Positions 44,755-54,353 of a stretch of DNA of 64,000 nt are shown here, one piece after another. The position numbers and the translations under genes were made by a program. The notes under the pieces were generated by a model. The model worked only from the letters and a program-made list of their open reading frames with translations. It was not told where the DNA came from and made no database searches. How positions within the stretch are numbered: position 1 is the first letter of the stretch; each line of letters opens with the position of its first letter. The stretch covers positions 1 through 64,000 of the forward strand of contig SSFA01000013.1 in NCBI GenBank assembly GCA_008015155.1. Reading direction: 5' to 3'. Source of the stretch: Thiothrix sp. (lineage in GTDB: Bacteria; Pseudomonadota; Gammaproteobacteria; Thiotrichales; Thiotrichaceae).

Positions 44755-46299
44755 ATGGATGCGATTGAAATACGAAATGAACTTGAACGAATTTTAAATA
44801 GCCGTTGCTTTCGCTCACGACGTGTCATGCGTAAGTTTCTCGCCTATATCGTTGAGGCTAAACTAGCGGGAGAGCTTGATTTATTAACTCAGCCTGCTAT
44901 TGCAGTTAATGCTTTAGGGCAAAGTCATGATTTTGCTAATTTAGATAATCCATTGGTACGTGTTCATGCTGGACGTTTACGTAAACAATTGGAAGAGTAT
45001 TACGCTACAGAAGGCTATTTTAATACCTTACGCATTAGTTTACCTATTGGGAGTTATCAACCTAGTTTTATAGACAATGGACATCATTACCCTGATTTAT
45101 ACAATAACCAAAATTCAAGTATTTCCTTAGGCCCAAGTTTAATTTGTATCCCTCGCAACTTTACCTCAGAAAATAATAATTGGGCGTTTATTGCCTGCTT
45201 AGTGCGTGATTATGTGACAGCACTAAGCAGGTTTAGTTTTTGCCAAGTCTTATTTATCGATGAAATTGCCGCTCAACAAGCTAATTGGCCCGCTGATTTA
45301 ACTGCCCAGCATCACGCTGATTTTGGCTTCTTTTTCGATCTTTACCGGGATAAATTAGGTTTTTGCTTGAAGCTTAGTTTGGTACATAGCGTGACTACCG
45401 AAGTGGCTTGGGCTGACTCTATTAGCTTAGGTCACTATTATCCTGATACTGCACAAACTCAACATTTATTTAAACGTCTAGCAAACGATACCTTAAGTTC
45501 TGAGCGTGGCGTGGCTCATGACTATTGGACCCGCTATTTAGTTAGTTTAGGCAAGCCCATTCCCTCGCAATATCAGTTACTTATCAAGATGCGCTATTTT
45601 GCTTGGAATATATGTGCGGATAATTTCAAAGCTTATATCGATACCTGTGAAGAGCGCTTAAAACTTTTTCCATATGATGTCACTGCTTTAATCTGCTATG
45701 CAGACTGTTGTCGTATTGAATACCTATTAAAATATGGATTCATCCATCAATTACCAGATAGGCTGCAAGAAATAGTCGCTCGCTTACAGCAAATAGCACC
45801 TGATAATGCATATACGCAAGTTTATCTATCGTTCGCCTATATGCTGAATGACGATCACGCTTTAGCTTTACAAACCTTAGAAAAGGCTCAACAACTTAAT
45901 TCATTAGACACTCAACTTAATGTTTTAACCGGCCTCCTGTATATGGCTTTGGACCATTGGGAACTAGGCGCTCGCTATGTACGTGATAGCATTAACATAA
46001 GTATTATATCCCCTGATTGGTATCATATACCCTTATGTATTTATGAATATCGTGCTGGGAACTATCGGGCAGCGATTCAAGCAGCCAAGCATGTCAAATT
46101 CAAACATCTTTGGGGGCCAATGCTGCGTTCAGCCTTATATAACTGCACTAATGCTTCAGAAAAAAGCTCACTTGAATATCAAAAGCTTTTAGAAGAGCAT
46201 CCTGATCTAGAGACGCGACGCAAAACCCTAACTTTGGGCTTTACCCATAAATCACATGCAGTCATTAATAGAATTTGGACTCATTTGCCCAATAAATAA
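44755..46299 (+). CDS. TPR-type protein with N-terminal DNA-binding-like domain
   Basis: 514 residues. The first ~105 residues (IRNELERILNSRCFRSRRVM, then RKFLAYIVEAKLAGELDLLT and HAGRLRKQLEEYYATEG, LPIGSYQPSF) match the domain that opens many proteobacterial adenylate-cyclase-like and TPR regulatory proteins. The middle (~130-270) has no clear motif. The C-terminal third is tetratricopeptide-like (YTQVYLSFAYMLNDDHALA and neighbours). No membrane helix or catalytic centre is seen. The start is uncertain: an ATG at 44755 or TTG at 44734, neither with an ideal ribosome site; GGAGGG at 44710 is 18 bases from the TTG. Probably a transcriptional regulator of unknown target. Confidence 0.6.
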   Translation: MDAIEIRNELERILNSRCFRSRRVMRKFLAYIVEAKLAGELDLLTQPAIAVNALGQSHDFANLDNPLVRVHAGRLRKQLEEYYATEGYFNTLRISLPIGSYQPSFIDNGHHYPDLYNNQNSSISLGPSLICIPRNFTSENNNWAFIACLVRDYVTALSRFSFCQVLFIDEIAAQQANWPADLTAQHHADFGFFFDLYRDKLGFCLKLSLVHSVTTEVAWADSISLGHYYPDTAQTQHLFKRLANDTLSSERGVAHDYWTRYLVSLGKPIPSQYQLLIKMRYFAWNICADNFKAYIDTCEERLKLFPYDVTALICYADCCRIEYLLKYGFIHQLPDRLQEIVARLQQIAPDNAYTQVYLSFAYMLNDDHALALQTLEKAQQLNSLDTQLNVLTGLLYMALDHWELGARYVRDSINISIISPDWYHIPLCIYEYRAGNYRAAIQAAKHVKFKHLWGPMLRSALYNCTNASEKSSLEYQKLLEEHPDLETRRKTLTLGFTHKSHAVINRIWTHLPNK

Positions 46300-46727
46300 A
46301 TTTCAGCTTGAAAACCAAGTCTAGTCTCCCTCTCATGAACAATTGGACTTTTAAGAATTTATGGTCATTTCAAGCTCGCTGCATGCATGGTTAAACTACA
46401 ACTTGAAAGCTTTCATGCTTACGCTCTATCTCTTCAGACGCTTGCTGTATGACTATTGAAACTTCCATGTTTAGCTAGGCTTTTTCTTTAGCTAACTACT
46501 TAAAAAAACGTGATTATTGCATCGCAGCATGTTACAGTCTCCGCCTTCTGTTTAGCTATAGCAAGCTAAGCGATACTGCGACATCCTTAGTTGTTTGATC
46601 ATACCTACCCTCGATCAGCCCCTCCTTTGAGTGCCAATTACTGCATGCCGCGCTGCGTTTAAACGCATAAATCCGGCTTTGCCGTTTATAGTCAGTCTAA
46701 GCAATTAGGCACTTAGAAGAGTTGATC
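46300..46727 (+). other. Gene-free region with structured 5' leader of the helicase gene
   Basis: 428 bases with no convincing ORF. Near its end are a 12-bp palindrome GCGTTTAAACGC (46655-46666) and directly after it a hairpin, ATAAA and CGGC (46667-46677) pairing with GCCG and TTTAT (46681-46689) with a small bulge. Such folded leaders are typical of cold-shock-type RNA helicase mRNAs. Nothing else recognised. Confidence 0.45.
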
Positions 46728-48062
46728 ATGACATTTAATGAGTTAGGTTTAGATCTAGCCTTAGTAAAGGCTGTGCAAGACAAAGGTTATACCCAGCCCT
46801 CACCGATTCAAGCCCAAGCGATCCCAGCGATTTTAAAAGGTAGCGATTTGATGGCAGCTGCCCAAACAGGCACTGGCAAAACCGCTGGCTTTACCTTGCC
46901 ATTATTACATCGCTTGAATTTGGGCAAGCCGGTACGTAGTAATCGTGTCCGCGCCTTAGTGCTGACACCAACACGCGAATTAGCCGCCCAAGTGCATGAC
47001 AGCGTGCAAACCTATGGGCAGCATTTACGTCTGCACTCGGCAGTGGTGTTTGGTGGGGTTAAAATCAATCCGCAAATGATGCGGTTACGTCGCGGTGCTG
47101 ATATTCTAGTCGCTACCCCAGGGCGTTTATTAGATTTATATGCGCAAAACTCGATCCAGTTTAATGATTTAGAAATTCTAGTCTTAGATGAAGCGGATCG
47201 GATGTTGGATATGGGTTTCATTACGGATATTCGTAAAATCCTCGCGCTCTTACCTAAACAACGTCAGAATTTGTTATTCTCCGCAACCTTCTCTGAAGAT
47301 ATTCGTAGTCTGGCTAAAGGTTTATTAAAGAATCCAATTGAGATTAATGTTAGCCCGAAAAACTCTACCGCCACCGCCGTTGAGCAGATCATTTACGAAG
47401 TCGATAAAGCTAAAAAAACAGCCTTACTCGCCCATCTAATTAAAGAACAGCAATGGGAGCAGGCTTTAGTTTTCAGTAAAACCAAGCATGGTGCTGACCG
47501 CTTAGTGCGCCAATTAACGAGTATTGGGGTAGTTGCTGCTGTGATTCATGGCAATAAAAGCCAAAATCAACGCACAGAAGCTTTAGCAGGTTTCAAACAA
47601 GGTAAAGTACAGATTTTAGTCGCAACCGATATCGCTGCTCGTGGGATTGATATTGACCAGTTACCCCAAGTAGTGAACTTTGATTTACCCCAAGTCGCCG
47701 AAGATTATGTGCATCGCATTGGCCGTACAGGGCGGGCAGGTGCTAAAGGGCAAGCGATTTCCTTAGTTTGCGCAGATGAAGCTAAGCAGTTGATTGACAT
47801 TGAAAAACTAATCAAACGCAAATTCCAACGCCAGCAAGTGGATGGTTTTGAACCAGAGCATAATGTGCCACATACCGCGCCTAAACAAAAACCAGCTAAC
47901 CCTGTGAACAAAGCGCCGAATGCAGCGAAAGCAACTGCTAAGGCCAAACCAACTGCCAAGCTATTGCCCATTAAACCGAAAGCTTCAAAAAACCTAAAAG
48001 CAGTAGAGCCAGGTAATCGCAATCGGAATCGTCGCTCCAATCAGCAACGCAAAACGGGCTAG
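46728..48062 (+). CDS. rhlE: DEAD-box ATP-dependent RNA helicase, RhlE-like
   Basis: 444 residues. Motifs in order: Q motif ([14 protein letters not shown]), Walker [46 protein letters not shown] in [11 protein letters not shown], then [11 protein letters not shown] and [11 protein letters not shown] basic, low-complexity tail (about 375-444) rich in Lys, Pro and Arg likely binds RNA. It acts in ribosome assembly or RNA turnover. The ATG at 46728 is preferred over a TTG two codons upstream. Confidence 0.9.
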   Translation: MTFNELGLDLALVKAVQDKGYTQPSPIQAQAIPAILKGSDLMAAAQTGTGKTAGFTLPLLHRLNLGKPVRSNRVRALVLTPTRELAAQVHDSVQTYGQHLRLHSAVVFGGVKINPQMMRLRRGADILVATPGRLLDLYAQNSIQFNDLEILVLDEADRMLDMGFITDIRKILALLPKQRQNLLFSATFSEDIRSLAKGLLKNPIEINVSPKNSTATAVEQIIYEVDKAKKTALLAHLIKEQQWEQALVFSKTKHGADRLVRQLTSIGVVAAVIHGNKSQNQRTEALAGFKQGKVQILVATDIAARGIDIDQLPQVVNFDLPQVAEDYVHRIGRTGRAGAKGQAISLVCADEAKQLIDIEKLIKRKFQRQQVDGFEPEHNVPHTAPKQKPANPVNKAPNAAKATAKAKPTAKLLPIKPKASKNLKAVEPGNRNRNRRSNQQRKTG

Positions 48063-48086
48063 ATTAAGCTCTAGCCTTACACCAGC

Positions 48087-49472
48087 TTAAGGTACTCGAT
48101 GTTCTTTCGGTGCCTTAGGCGTGAGTAAATTCTCTTCATTATTCACCTGAGCTGCTAACACTTTCGCAGTAGTCGCTTGTTCGGCACTTAAGTCATCAGT
48201 CTCAGCCTGCTCTAGTAAATCTTCTTTAGGCAAGCTTGGCTCTATCAAAGGCTGTTCTATGCTAAAAATCCCCGCCTCTTCAAAAGCTTGCTTGACCTCA
48301 CGAATTGAGCGGCTACGAACTTTACTCAAACTGTAGTTATCCTGATTGACCCATGCCTGCAGACGCAAAATTACTTTATCTTCCATCAAATCTTGCACTA
48401 ACACCACAGGACTTGGCTCGATTAAAACACCTTCAGCCTTTTTCAAAGCCTGACGCGCTATTTTTTGGGCTTGCAAAATATTTTGATTACTATCAATACT
48501 AAGGTCAAAACTAAAGCGGCGTTCTGGACTGCTACTGTAATTAACAATAATGGCTTTAAAGACCGTAGCATTAGGAATACGTATATAGTTGCCGTCTAAA
48601 GACAGCAACATGGTGGCACGCGAAGTTAAACTCACGACCCGCCCCTCTTGTGTATCAATACGAACTAAATCATTAATACTGAAGGGATTTCTTACGCTCA
48701 GCAAGATGCTAGCTATATAGTTTTCCACGGTATCACGCACTGCAAAACCAATGGCTAAACCCACGATACCAGCAGCACCTAGAATAGTTTTTACTAAACT
48801 AGTGGCATCTAAAATAACTAAAGCCACTAAAAAGCCAGCACCTAATATGGCGATATTAACGATTTGTCCTAATAGATTTGAGATAAAGTAGTTATCACTG
48901 ATGCGCCGATAAAAGCTTTGACGCTTAGCTAGCCAACGACCTAACCACCAAAAAATAAACAACACAAACAGCGCAATCATTAGTACAGGTAAAGAGCCAA
49001 TCGCGTCTTTAGCAATTCCGACAATCCGAGTCCAAGTATTAGCGAGTCGCCGACTAATACTGCGATCGACCGTGATTTTATTATTAACGCCAATCACACC
49101 TTTGACTTGACGGGCGTACTGAATAGCACGGGTAGCATTCGTATTGGTGTCTAATTTGCCAGTAATCGTAACTATCGAATTTTTCACTGAAACCCGTAAA
49201 CCACGAAAGCTATCAATATCTTGATAAAGCTGAGCTAAGCGCTGCTGAATTTTCTCATCATCTTGCGTGGTGAGATCCGTACTAATCTCTTTCCCATCTA
49301 AGACTTGCGTTTCAGTAGTGGCTGCAGAGTTATCCAGTAGATTTAAAAAGGGATCCTCAGCGGCTTGTAAGGTAGTGCTTACCCCCAAACACAGAATCCC
49401 TACTAGCATAAACAGAGGTAATTTAATTCGCTGTAGCAAGCAGCTGAAACTCAGAGGCACGATTAAGTTCAT
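48087..49472 (-). CDS. MscS-family mechanosensitive channel with BON domain
   Basis: 461 residues. A signal or first helix (about 15-37) is followed by a periplasmic BON domain (about 75-140; FRGLRVSVKNSIVTITGKLD). Then come transmembrane helices (about 165-235) and the MscS pore and beta domain: GAAGIVGLAIGFAVRDTVEN, NPFSINDLVRID, EGRVVSLTSRATML, IPNATVF. It releases solutes on osmotic down-shock. The BON domain may tie it to the membrane or peptidoglycan. Start: ATG at 49472. Confidence 0.86.
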   Translation of the reverse strand: MNLIVPLSFSCLLQRIKLPLFMLVGILCLGVSTTLQAAEDPFLNLLDNSAATTETQVLDGKEISTDLTTQDDEKIQQRLAQLYQDIDSFRGLRVSVKNSIVTITGKLDTNTNATRAIQYARQVKGVIGVNNKITVDRSISRRLANTWTRIVGIAKDAIGSLPVLMIALFVLFIFWWLGRWLAKRQSFYRRISDNYFISNLLGQIVNIAILGAGFLVALVILDATSLVKTILGAAGIVGLAIGFAVRDTVENYIASILLSVRNPFSINDLVRIDTQEGRVVSLTSRATMLLSLDGNYIRIPNATVFKAIIVNYSSSPERRFSFDLSIDSNQNILQAQKIARQALKKAEGVLIEPSPVVLVQDLMEDKVILRLQAWVNQDNYSLSKVRSRSIREVKQAFEEAGIFSIEQPLIEPSLPKEDLLEQAETDDLSAEQATTAKVLAAQVNNEENLLTPKAPKEHRVP

Positions 49473-49496
49473 AGTTAGTCAGGACAGTAAAAAGTA

Positions 49497-50162
49497 TCAA
49501 CAAGATAACTTAACTTGCCGTAAAGCAGTTAATTTTTGCTGTACTTTATTTTGCCAAAGGGCACTTAAACCTTGGCATTGCACTAAGTCCTCAAGCAGTT
49601 CAGGAGCCACCTGGGTAGCATTGAAACGCTTTAAAAACTCATACATCGAAATACTATTCGGGCGCTCTAACAGCTCAATCTTATCGCCGACTCGAATCTC
49701 ACCCTGCTCCAAGACTCGATAATACCAACCATAGATATAATGCTGAGCAATAAACTTCACTAAACTTTTATTAGCGAACTTAGTGTTGATTTTTGAGCAG
49801 GGTTCGCGTGGCTCAGAGACTTGTAGGGTCACGCCTCCCACTCGAAAAATATCACCAATATACACATTCTGCTCGGTCATGCCGCTAGCACTTAAATTCT
49901 CGCCTAGGCTGCCCGCTTTAAATTGCGCAGCTAATAGCGGATAGTGTTGGGCTAATACCGCATAATTCTCTACTGCATATTGATGCAGAGCTTTTTCCAC
50001 CCCGCCGTGATAGCGTTTATCGGCTTGAATATCACCAATAATCCCTAGTGCGTTTACTGTTACCTGTTCCACCGCCGTTTTCCAAATACCGCTGGGCTTT
50101 TGATAAGGCCCCAGCGGTTGGGTTTGTGCGGCAGCGAATAAATGTTCGACTGTCCACTGCAT
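49497..50162 (-). CDS. MOSC domain protein, YiiM-like
   Basis: 221 residues. The molybdenum-cofactor sulfurase C-terminal (MOSC) domain shows ADKRYHGGVEKALHQY, LGENLSASGM, VYIGDIFRVGGVTLQVSEPR and PCSKINTKF (the conserved cysteine). E. coli YiiM reduces N-hydroxylated base analogues using molybdenum cofactor, and this is likely similar. It starts four bases after the rsgA stop, so probably co-transcribed with it. Confidence 0.85.
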   Translation of the reverse strand: MQWTVEHLFAAAQTQPLGPYQKPSGIWKTAVEQVTVNALGIIGDIQADKRYHGGVEKALHQYAVENYAVLAQHYPLLAAQFKAGSLGENLSASGMTEQNVYIGDIFRVGGVTLQVSEPREPCSKINTKFANKSLVKFIAQHYIYGWYYRVLEQGEIRVGDKIELLERPNSISMYEFLKRFNATQVAPELLEDLVQCQGLSALWQNKVQQKLTALRQVKLSC

Positions 50163-50166
50163 TAGC

Positions 50167-51207
50167 TTAATATCCCTGTTTTTCTTTACGCTGTGCGGCT
50201 TGGATTGATTTAATCAAACGCCCAAAACGTTGCTCTGTAGCGTGTTTTTCTGCCAAACTTGCAGAATTATAGGCTTGTTCACGCTGTAATTTACGATAAT
50301 TTTGCAAACGCCTTAACTCTAGCTCACCCGCTTGCAGCGCTGCTTGTACCGCACAGCCCGGCTCATGCTCATGCTGGCAATCACTAAAGCGGCAATACGA
50401 GGCTAACTCGCTGATTTCAGCAAAGGTATTAGCCACTCCAGCTTCACAATCACTCAATTGCAACTCACGCATGCCCGGTGTATCGAGCAATAAGGCACCG
50501 GTTGGCATGGCGTGTAAAGAACGTGAGGTCGTGGTGTGGCGACCTTTATTTTCCCCACGACTAGTCGCTTGTGTCTGTTGGGTAGGCGCGCCCAAGAGCG
50601 TATTAATTAAGGTAGATTTGCCAACACCCGACGAACCCAATACCGCAATGGTTTGTCCTTGTCCACACCACGCTTGCAGTATATGGACACTTTGGGCAAC
50701 CAAACCATTCACCGCTTCCACCATTAATAAACGATCTAAGCGGCGTACCTGCTGCACATAGTCATCGGGATTAGCGCACAAATCGGCTTTGGTGAGAACG
50801 ACTACTGGCTCCACTTGCGCCTCATGTGCTAAGGCTAAATAACGTTCAAGGCGATTGAGATTAAAGTTTTCATTTAAGGATGCGACTATAAACACCGTGT
50901 CCACATTCGCGGCGATTAATTGTAGCTCCGTTTTATGTCCAGCAGCTTTGCGGCTAAATAGCGAAAAGCGTTCCAATTCGCGCACCAAGCGCTGTTGCGC
51001 ATCGACTAATACCCAGTCGCCAACCGTTAAAGCTGGCATGGAGTGCAAAATCGGTAAACGCATCTCGCCCTGTTCGCCGAGCAATAAATACTCTGAACGA
51101 TGTTGGGCGAAGACGCGCGCGGGTGAATAAGTTTCTACTTCAGATAAAGCTAATTGTTGTTGGAAAAACGCTTTCCAACCTAAATTTAATAGAGAATAGT
51201 TTTGCAT
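50167..51207 (-). CDS. rsgA: Ribosome small subunit-dependent GTPase A
   Basis: Late 30S maturation GTPase. The circular permutation is seen: N-terminal OB-fold (LLGEQGEMRLPILHSMP, DWVLVD), then G4 LTKADL, followed by G1 GSSGVGKSTLINTL and G3 LDTPGMREL. The zinc knuckle CRFSDCQHEHEPGC closes the domain. 346 residues. The ATG at 51207 has only a weak ribosome site. A 21-codon ORF with a strong ribosome site lies upstream. Confidence 0.93.
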   Translation of the reverse strand: MQNYSLLNLGWKAFFQQQLALSEVETYSPARVFAQHRSEYLLLGEQGEMRLPILHSMPALTVGDWVLVDAQQRLVRELERFSLFSRKAAGHKTELQLIAANVDTVFIVASLNENFNLNRLERYLALAHEAQVEPVVVLTKADLCANPDDYVQQVRRLDRLLMVEAVNGLVAQSVHILQAWCGQGQTIAVLGSSGVGKSTLINTLLGAPTQQTQATSRGENKGRHTTTSRSLHAMPTGALLLDTPGMRELQLSDCEAGVANTFAEISELASYCRFSDCQHEHEPGCAVQAALQAGELELRRLQNYRKLQREQAYNSASLAEKHATEQRFGRLIKSIQAAQRKEKQGY

Positions 51208-51328
51208 ATAGTGCTGCTACTCAAAGGAATAGATGTAATAAGAAGCACTTGAAACTAGCAGGATGCGAGAGGGTGATAGCGCGGGAAACGAGCGGAATTT
51301 AAGAATAAAAAGCTAAATAACGCTTGGG

Positions 51329-51394
51329 CTATTCCACATCTTTCCGGCTAGTGACAAATGCAGTGCTTAATTGAGTAGGGTTGCTGACAATCAT
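51329..51394 (-). CDS. 21-residue ORF with strong ribosome site
   Basis: ATG at 51394 preceded by GGAGGA (51405-51400) at five bases; stop TAG at 51331-51329. The product, starting MIVSNPTQLSTAFVTSRKDV and ending in Glu, has no signal peptide, helix or leader-type amino-acid run. It lies between ilvD and rsgA, all leftward. It could be a regulatory peptide, a substrate for modification, or chance. No family recognised. Confidence 0.35.
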   Translation of the reverse strand: MIVSNPTQLSTAFVTSRKDVE

Positions 51395-51460
51395 GGGTAT
51401 CCTCCGTTTGATGGATTGAATTTCGATAAAACTATCTTAGGCGATTTTTGCGAATTTGCA

Positions 51461-51485
51461 AAGAAGCTCCTCATGGGAGCTTCTT
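51461..51485 (-). terminator. Terminator of ilvD
   Basis: A perfect 10-bp stem AAGAAGCTCC (51461-51470) with GGAGCTTCTT (51476-51485) and a 5-base loop, starting 15 bases past the ilvD stop. The T-run on the minus strand is short (CTTCTTTG). Confidence 0.7.
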
Positions 51486-51499
51486 CAGAAACAACGCGA

Positions 51500-53350
51500 T
51501 TACTTCTCCAATTGGCTCACATCGCGCACTGCACCGCGTGAAGCGGACGTGGTCATTGCCGCATAGGCTTTTAAAGCAGCACTGACTTTACGTTCGCGAT
51601 TCACTGGCTTCCAACCTGCTGAGCCTTTTGCATCCATTGCTGCTCGGCGTTGCGCTAAGATTTCATCACTCACGCGCAGATTGATGCTGCGATTCGGGAT
51701 GTCGATGTCGATCAAATCGCCTTCTTCCACCAAGCCAATTGCACCACCTTCCGCCGCTTCTGGGGAAACGTGTCCAATCGACAAGCCCGATGTACCACCG
51801 GAAAAACGTCCATCGGTGATGAGAGCGCAAACTTTACCTAAGCCTTTGGATTTAAGGTAAGAAGTCGGATAAAGCATTTCTTGCATACCCGGGCCACCGC
51901 GTGGACCTTCGTAGCGAATCAGTACCACATCACCGGCTTTGATTTTATCGGTCAAAATACCGCTTACTGCATCATCTTGCGATTCAAAGATCCGTGCAGG
52001 GCCAGAAAACACTAAAGCACTGGCATCCACACCCGCGGTTTTCACCACGCAGCCTTCCAGCGCGATATTGCCGAATAACACTGCTAAGCCGCCATCTTGT
52101 GAGTAAGCGTGCGCTTTGTCGCGAATACAGCCGCCTTCGCGATTAGTATCTAATTCTTGCCAGCGTTTGTTTTGGCTAAAGGCCTCTTGGGTTGGTACAT
52201 TGCCGGGTGCTGCGCTATAGAAGGTATGCACAGCGTCATCTTTGCTACGCATAATGTCCCATTTTTCCAAAGCCGCGCCCATATCGCTGCTATGTACCGT
52301 TTTGCAACTGCGGTTAATCAAGCCAGCACGATCCAATTCACCTAGAATCGCCATTACCCCACCGGCACGATGCACATCTTCCATGTGATACAACTGGGTA
52401 GCGGGGGCGACTTTGCTCAAATTTGGTACTTTACGGCTCAAACGATCAATATCCGCCACGGTGAAATCGACTTCGCCTTCCTGAGCTGCAGCGAGTAAAT
52501 GCAATACGGTATTGGTCGAGCCACCCATCGCAATATCTAAGCACATCGCATTTTCAAATGCGGCTTTCGTCGCAATCGAACGGGGTAACACTGACTCATC
52601 GTCTTGTTCGTAATAGCGCTTAGCTAAACGTACTGCAAGGCGACCCGCTTCTAAGAATAACTCTTTTCGATCCGCATGCGTCGCCAATAAAGAACCATTC
52701 CCGGGCAAGCTTAAACCTAAAGCCTCGGTTAAACAGTTCATGGAGTTCGCGGTAAACATCCCCGAACACGAGCCACAGGTTGGGCAGGCTGAACGCTCCA
52801 TTTTAGTCACGTTTTCATCGGTTTCATTCGGGTTTGCAGCGGAAACCATCGCATCAATCAAATCGAGCTTAACGTTTTTGCCATCAATTAAGGCTTTGCC
52901 GGATTCCATCGGCCCACCCGAGACGAAGACCACCGGAATATTTAAGCGCATCGCGGCATTCAACATACCGGGGGTGATTTTGTCGCAGTTGGAAATGCAG
53001 ACAATCGCATCGGCACAATGCGCATTCACCATATACTCGACCGCATCGGCAATAATTTCGCGCGAGGGCAAGGAATACAGCATACCGCTATGCCCCATCG
53101 CAATCCCATCATCAATCGCTATCGTATTGAATTCTTTGGCAACCCCGCCGTGCGCTTCAATTTCGCGCGCGACCATTTGCCCTAAATCTTTTAAATGCAC
53201 ATGCCCCGGGACGAATTGGGTAAAGGAATTGGCAATCGCAATAATCGGTTTTTGAAAATCGTCATCCTTCATTCCGGTAGCACGCCACAACGCGCGTGCG
53301 CCAGCCATATTGCGACCTGCGGTGGAAGTGCGGGAACGGTAAACGGGCAT
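51500..53350 (-). CDS. ilvD: Dihydroxy-acid dehydratase
   Basis: Fe-S enzyme of isoleucine and valine biosynthesis (also supplies pantothenate precursors). The product starts [20 protein letters not shown], and the cluster cysteines are in [12 protein letters not shown] and [19 protein letters not shown]. The metal-site [12 protein letters not shown] and C-terminal GRFSGGTSG are present. At 616 residues it is the same length as E. coli IlvD. GGAG stands eight bases before the ATG at 53350. Confidence 0.96.
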   Translation of the reverse strand: MPVYRSRTSTAGRNMAGARALWRATGMKDDDFQKPIIAIANSFTQFVPGHVHLKDLGQMVAREIEAHGGVAKEFNTIAIDDGIAMGHSGMLYSLPSREIIADAVEYMVNAHCADAIVCISNCDKITPGMLNAAMRLNIPVVFVSGGPMESGKALIDGKNVKLDLIDAMVSAANPNETDENVTKMERSACPTCGSCSGMFTANSMNCLTEALGLSLPGNGSLLATHADRKELFLEAGRLAVRLAKRYYEQDDESVLPRSIATKAAFENAMCLDIAMGGSTNTVLHLLAAAQEGEVDFTVADIDRLSRKVPNLSKVAPATQLYHMEDVHRAGGVMAILGELDRAGLINRSCKTVHSSDMGAALEKWDIMRSKDDAVHTFYSAAPGNVPTQEAFSQNKRWQELDTNREGGCIRDKAHAYSQDGGLAVLFGNIALEGCVVKTAGVDASALVFSGPARIFESQDDAVSGILTDKIKAGDVVLIRYEGPRGGPGMQEMLYPTSYLKSKGLGKVCALITDGRFSGGTSGLSIGHVSPEAAEGGAIGLVEEGDLIDIDIPNRSINLRVSDEILAQRRAAMDAKGSAGWKPVNRERKVSAALKAYAAMTTSASRGAVRDVSQLEK

Positions 53351-53427
53351 GAAATATCTCCTGAGCAAAACGGTTGGGTAAAACCGCATTCTAACGCCGT
53401 AAGCGCGGAGGGCATAGTGGGTTTATC

Positions 53428-53475
53428 TTGTGAGTGGATAATTTTAGACGTACAATTAATATAAAAATGTACGTC
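53428..53475 (+). promoter_or_regulatory. Promoter and operator of the vapBC-type operon
   Basis: TTGTGA (53428-53433), 17 bases, TACAAT (53451-53456). The inverted repeat GACGTACA (53447-53454) / TGTACGTC (53468-53475) overlaps the -10 element, as expected for autorepression by the toxin-antitoxin complex. Confidence 0.65.
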
Positions 53476-53486
53476 AATGGTGAGTT

Positions 53487-53723
53487 ATGCAGACCAAACT
53501 AACTTTACGCTTAGATGATAGTGTGATCGAACAAGCCAAACTTTATGCTAAGCAGCATGGTTTATCTTTATCCCAAATGGTTTCTGATTATTTCAGCCTG
53601 CTTAAGCCCACTAAGGAAACCTTGGTTTCACCACCGATTACACGCAGTTTAACGGGCTTATTGGAAAATAGTGGCTTGGATGAAAACAGCTACCGTGAGT
53701 ATCAGGCGGAGAAGCATCGTTGA
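53487..53723 (+). CDS. Ribbon-helix-helix type antitoxin (VapB-like, DUF6364-type)
   Basis: 78 residues. The start TKLTLRLDDSVIEQAKLYAK with HGLSLSQMVSDYF is the ribbon-helix-helix pattern. The C-terminal part (SLTGLLENSGLDENSYREY) is flexible and probably wraps the toxin. Its stop overlaps the TTG start of the PIN-domain gene by four bases. Confidence 0.75.
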   Translation: MQTKLTLRLDDSVIEQAKLYAKQHGLSLSQMVSDYFSLLKPTKETLVSPPITRSLTGLLENSGLDENSYREYQAEKHR

Positions 53724-54172
53724 AAATCTTATTCGATACCAATGTGATTCTAGATGTGATTCTCAATCGTCAGCCCTTTGCACCTAGTGCTATTGTATTA
53801 GTCGCTGCAGTTGAAGAAAAACAGATACAAGGTTTTTTATGCGCCACTACCTTGACCACTATCGACTATCTGATAAGTAAAGCTTTAGGTACAACTCAAG
53901 CGCGTACGACCCTGAAGAAATTATTACAGTTATTTGAGATAGCAGCTGTTAATTATCCAGTAATCCAAACGGCTATTGAATCAAGTATTAAAGACTTTGA
54001 AGATGCAGTTTTATACGAAGCAGCAAAACGCGCTGGTGTAGTAGGCATAGTCACCCGTAATAAAGTCGATTTTACTCCCGTCGACTTGCCTATTTACTTG
54101 CCTGATGAATTGGCAACTATTGTAGGATTGCGACGTATTCATGAGGAAGCGGCAAGTTATAAGGCGCGTTAG
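53720..54172 (+). CDS. PIN-domain ribonuclease toxin (VapC-like)
   Basis: 150 residues. Acidic metal-site residues: Asp in ILFDTNVILDVIL, Glu/Asp in SIKDFEDAVLYEAA and the final Asp in TRNKVDFTPVD. It probably cleaves RNA (tRNA or rRNA in characterised VapCs) and is held by the upstream antitoxin. The start is TTG at 53720, with GGCGGAG upstream and four-base overlap with the antitoxin stop. An ATG start is not available nearby. Confidence 0.82.
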   Translation: MKILFDTNVILDVILNRQPFAPSAIVLVAAVEEKQIQGFLCATTLTTIDYLISKALGTTQARTTLKKLLQLFEIAAVNYPVIQTAIESSIKDFEDAVLYEAAKRAGVVGIVTRNKVDFTPVDLPIYLPDELATIVGLRRIHEEAASYKAR

Positions 54173-54303
54173 GGCTGGTTCTTCTGTGCTTTCACGGTAG
54201 TAGCTCAAGTTCATCATCCTCTTTCAGCGGCAATACTTGTAAACAAACGAACAGCTATAACTTGCCTTATGAAAAGGATGCTTAGCTTTAAATGAAATTC
54301 CAA

Positions 54304-54330
54304 TAAAAAAGCCACCTCAAGGGATGGCTT
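54304..54330 (-). terminator. Rho-independent terminator of glcB
   Basis: On the minus strand AAGCCA (54330-54325) pairs with TGGCTT (54314-54309), with additional CC/GG pairing inside, followed by a run of T. It is 24 bases downstream of the malate synthase stop. Confidence 0.7.
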
Positions 54331-54353
54331 AGTTTGAAGTCATTAGAGGCTAT

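Noticed and set aside
48064..48090. TTAAGCT/AGCTTAA inverted repeat between rhlE and the MscS gene
   Set aside because: Seven AT-rich pairs with a 13-base loop and no T-run; overlaps the MscS stop codon. Not strong enough to call a terminator.
49267..49722. 151-codon open frame on the plus strand
   Set aside because: Spans the opposite strand of the MscS and MOSC genes and has no family features.
51329..51394. Attenuator leader peptide for ilvD
   Set aside because: It lies downstream of ilvD, not upstream, and has no run of Ile, Val or Leu codons.
52740..53255. 171-codon open frame on the plus strand
   Set aside because: Lies wholly antisense to ilvD, whose protein match is unambiguous; no ribosome site or recognisable product.
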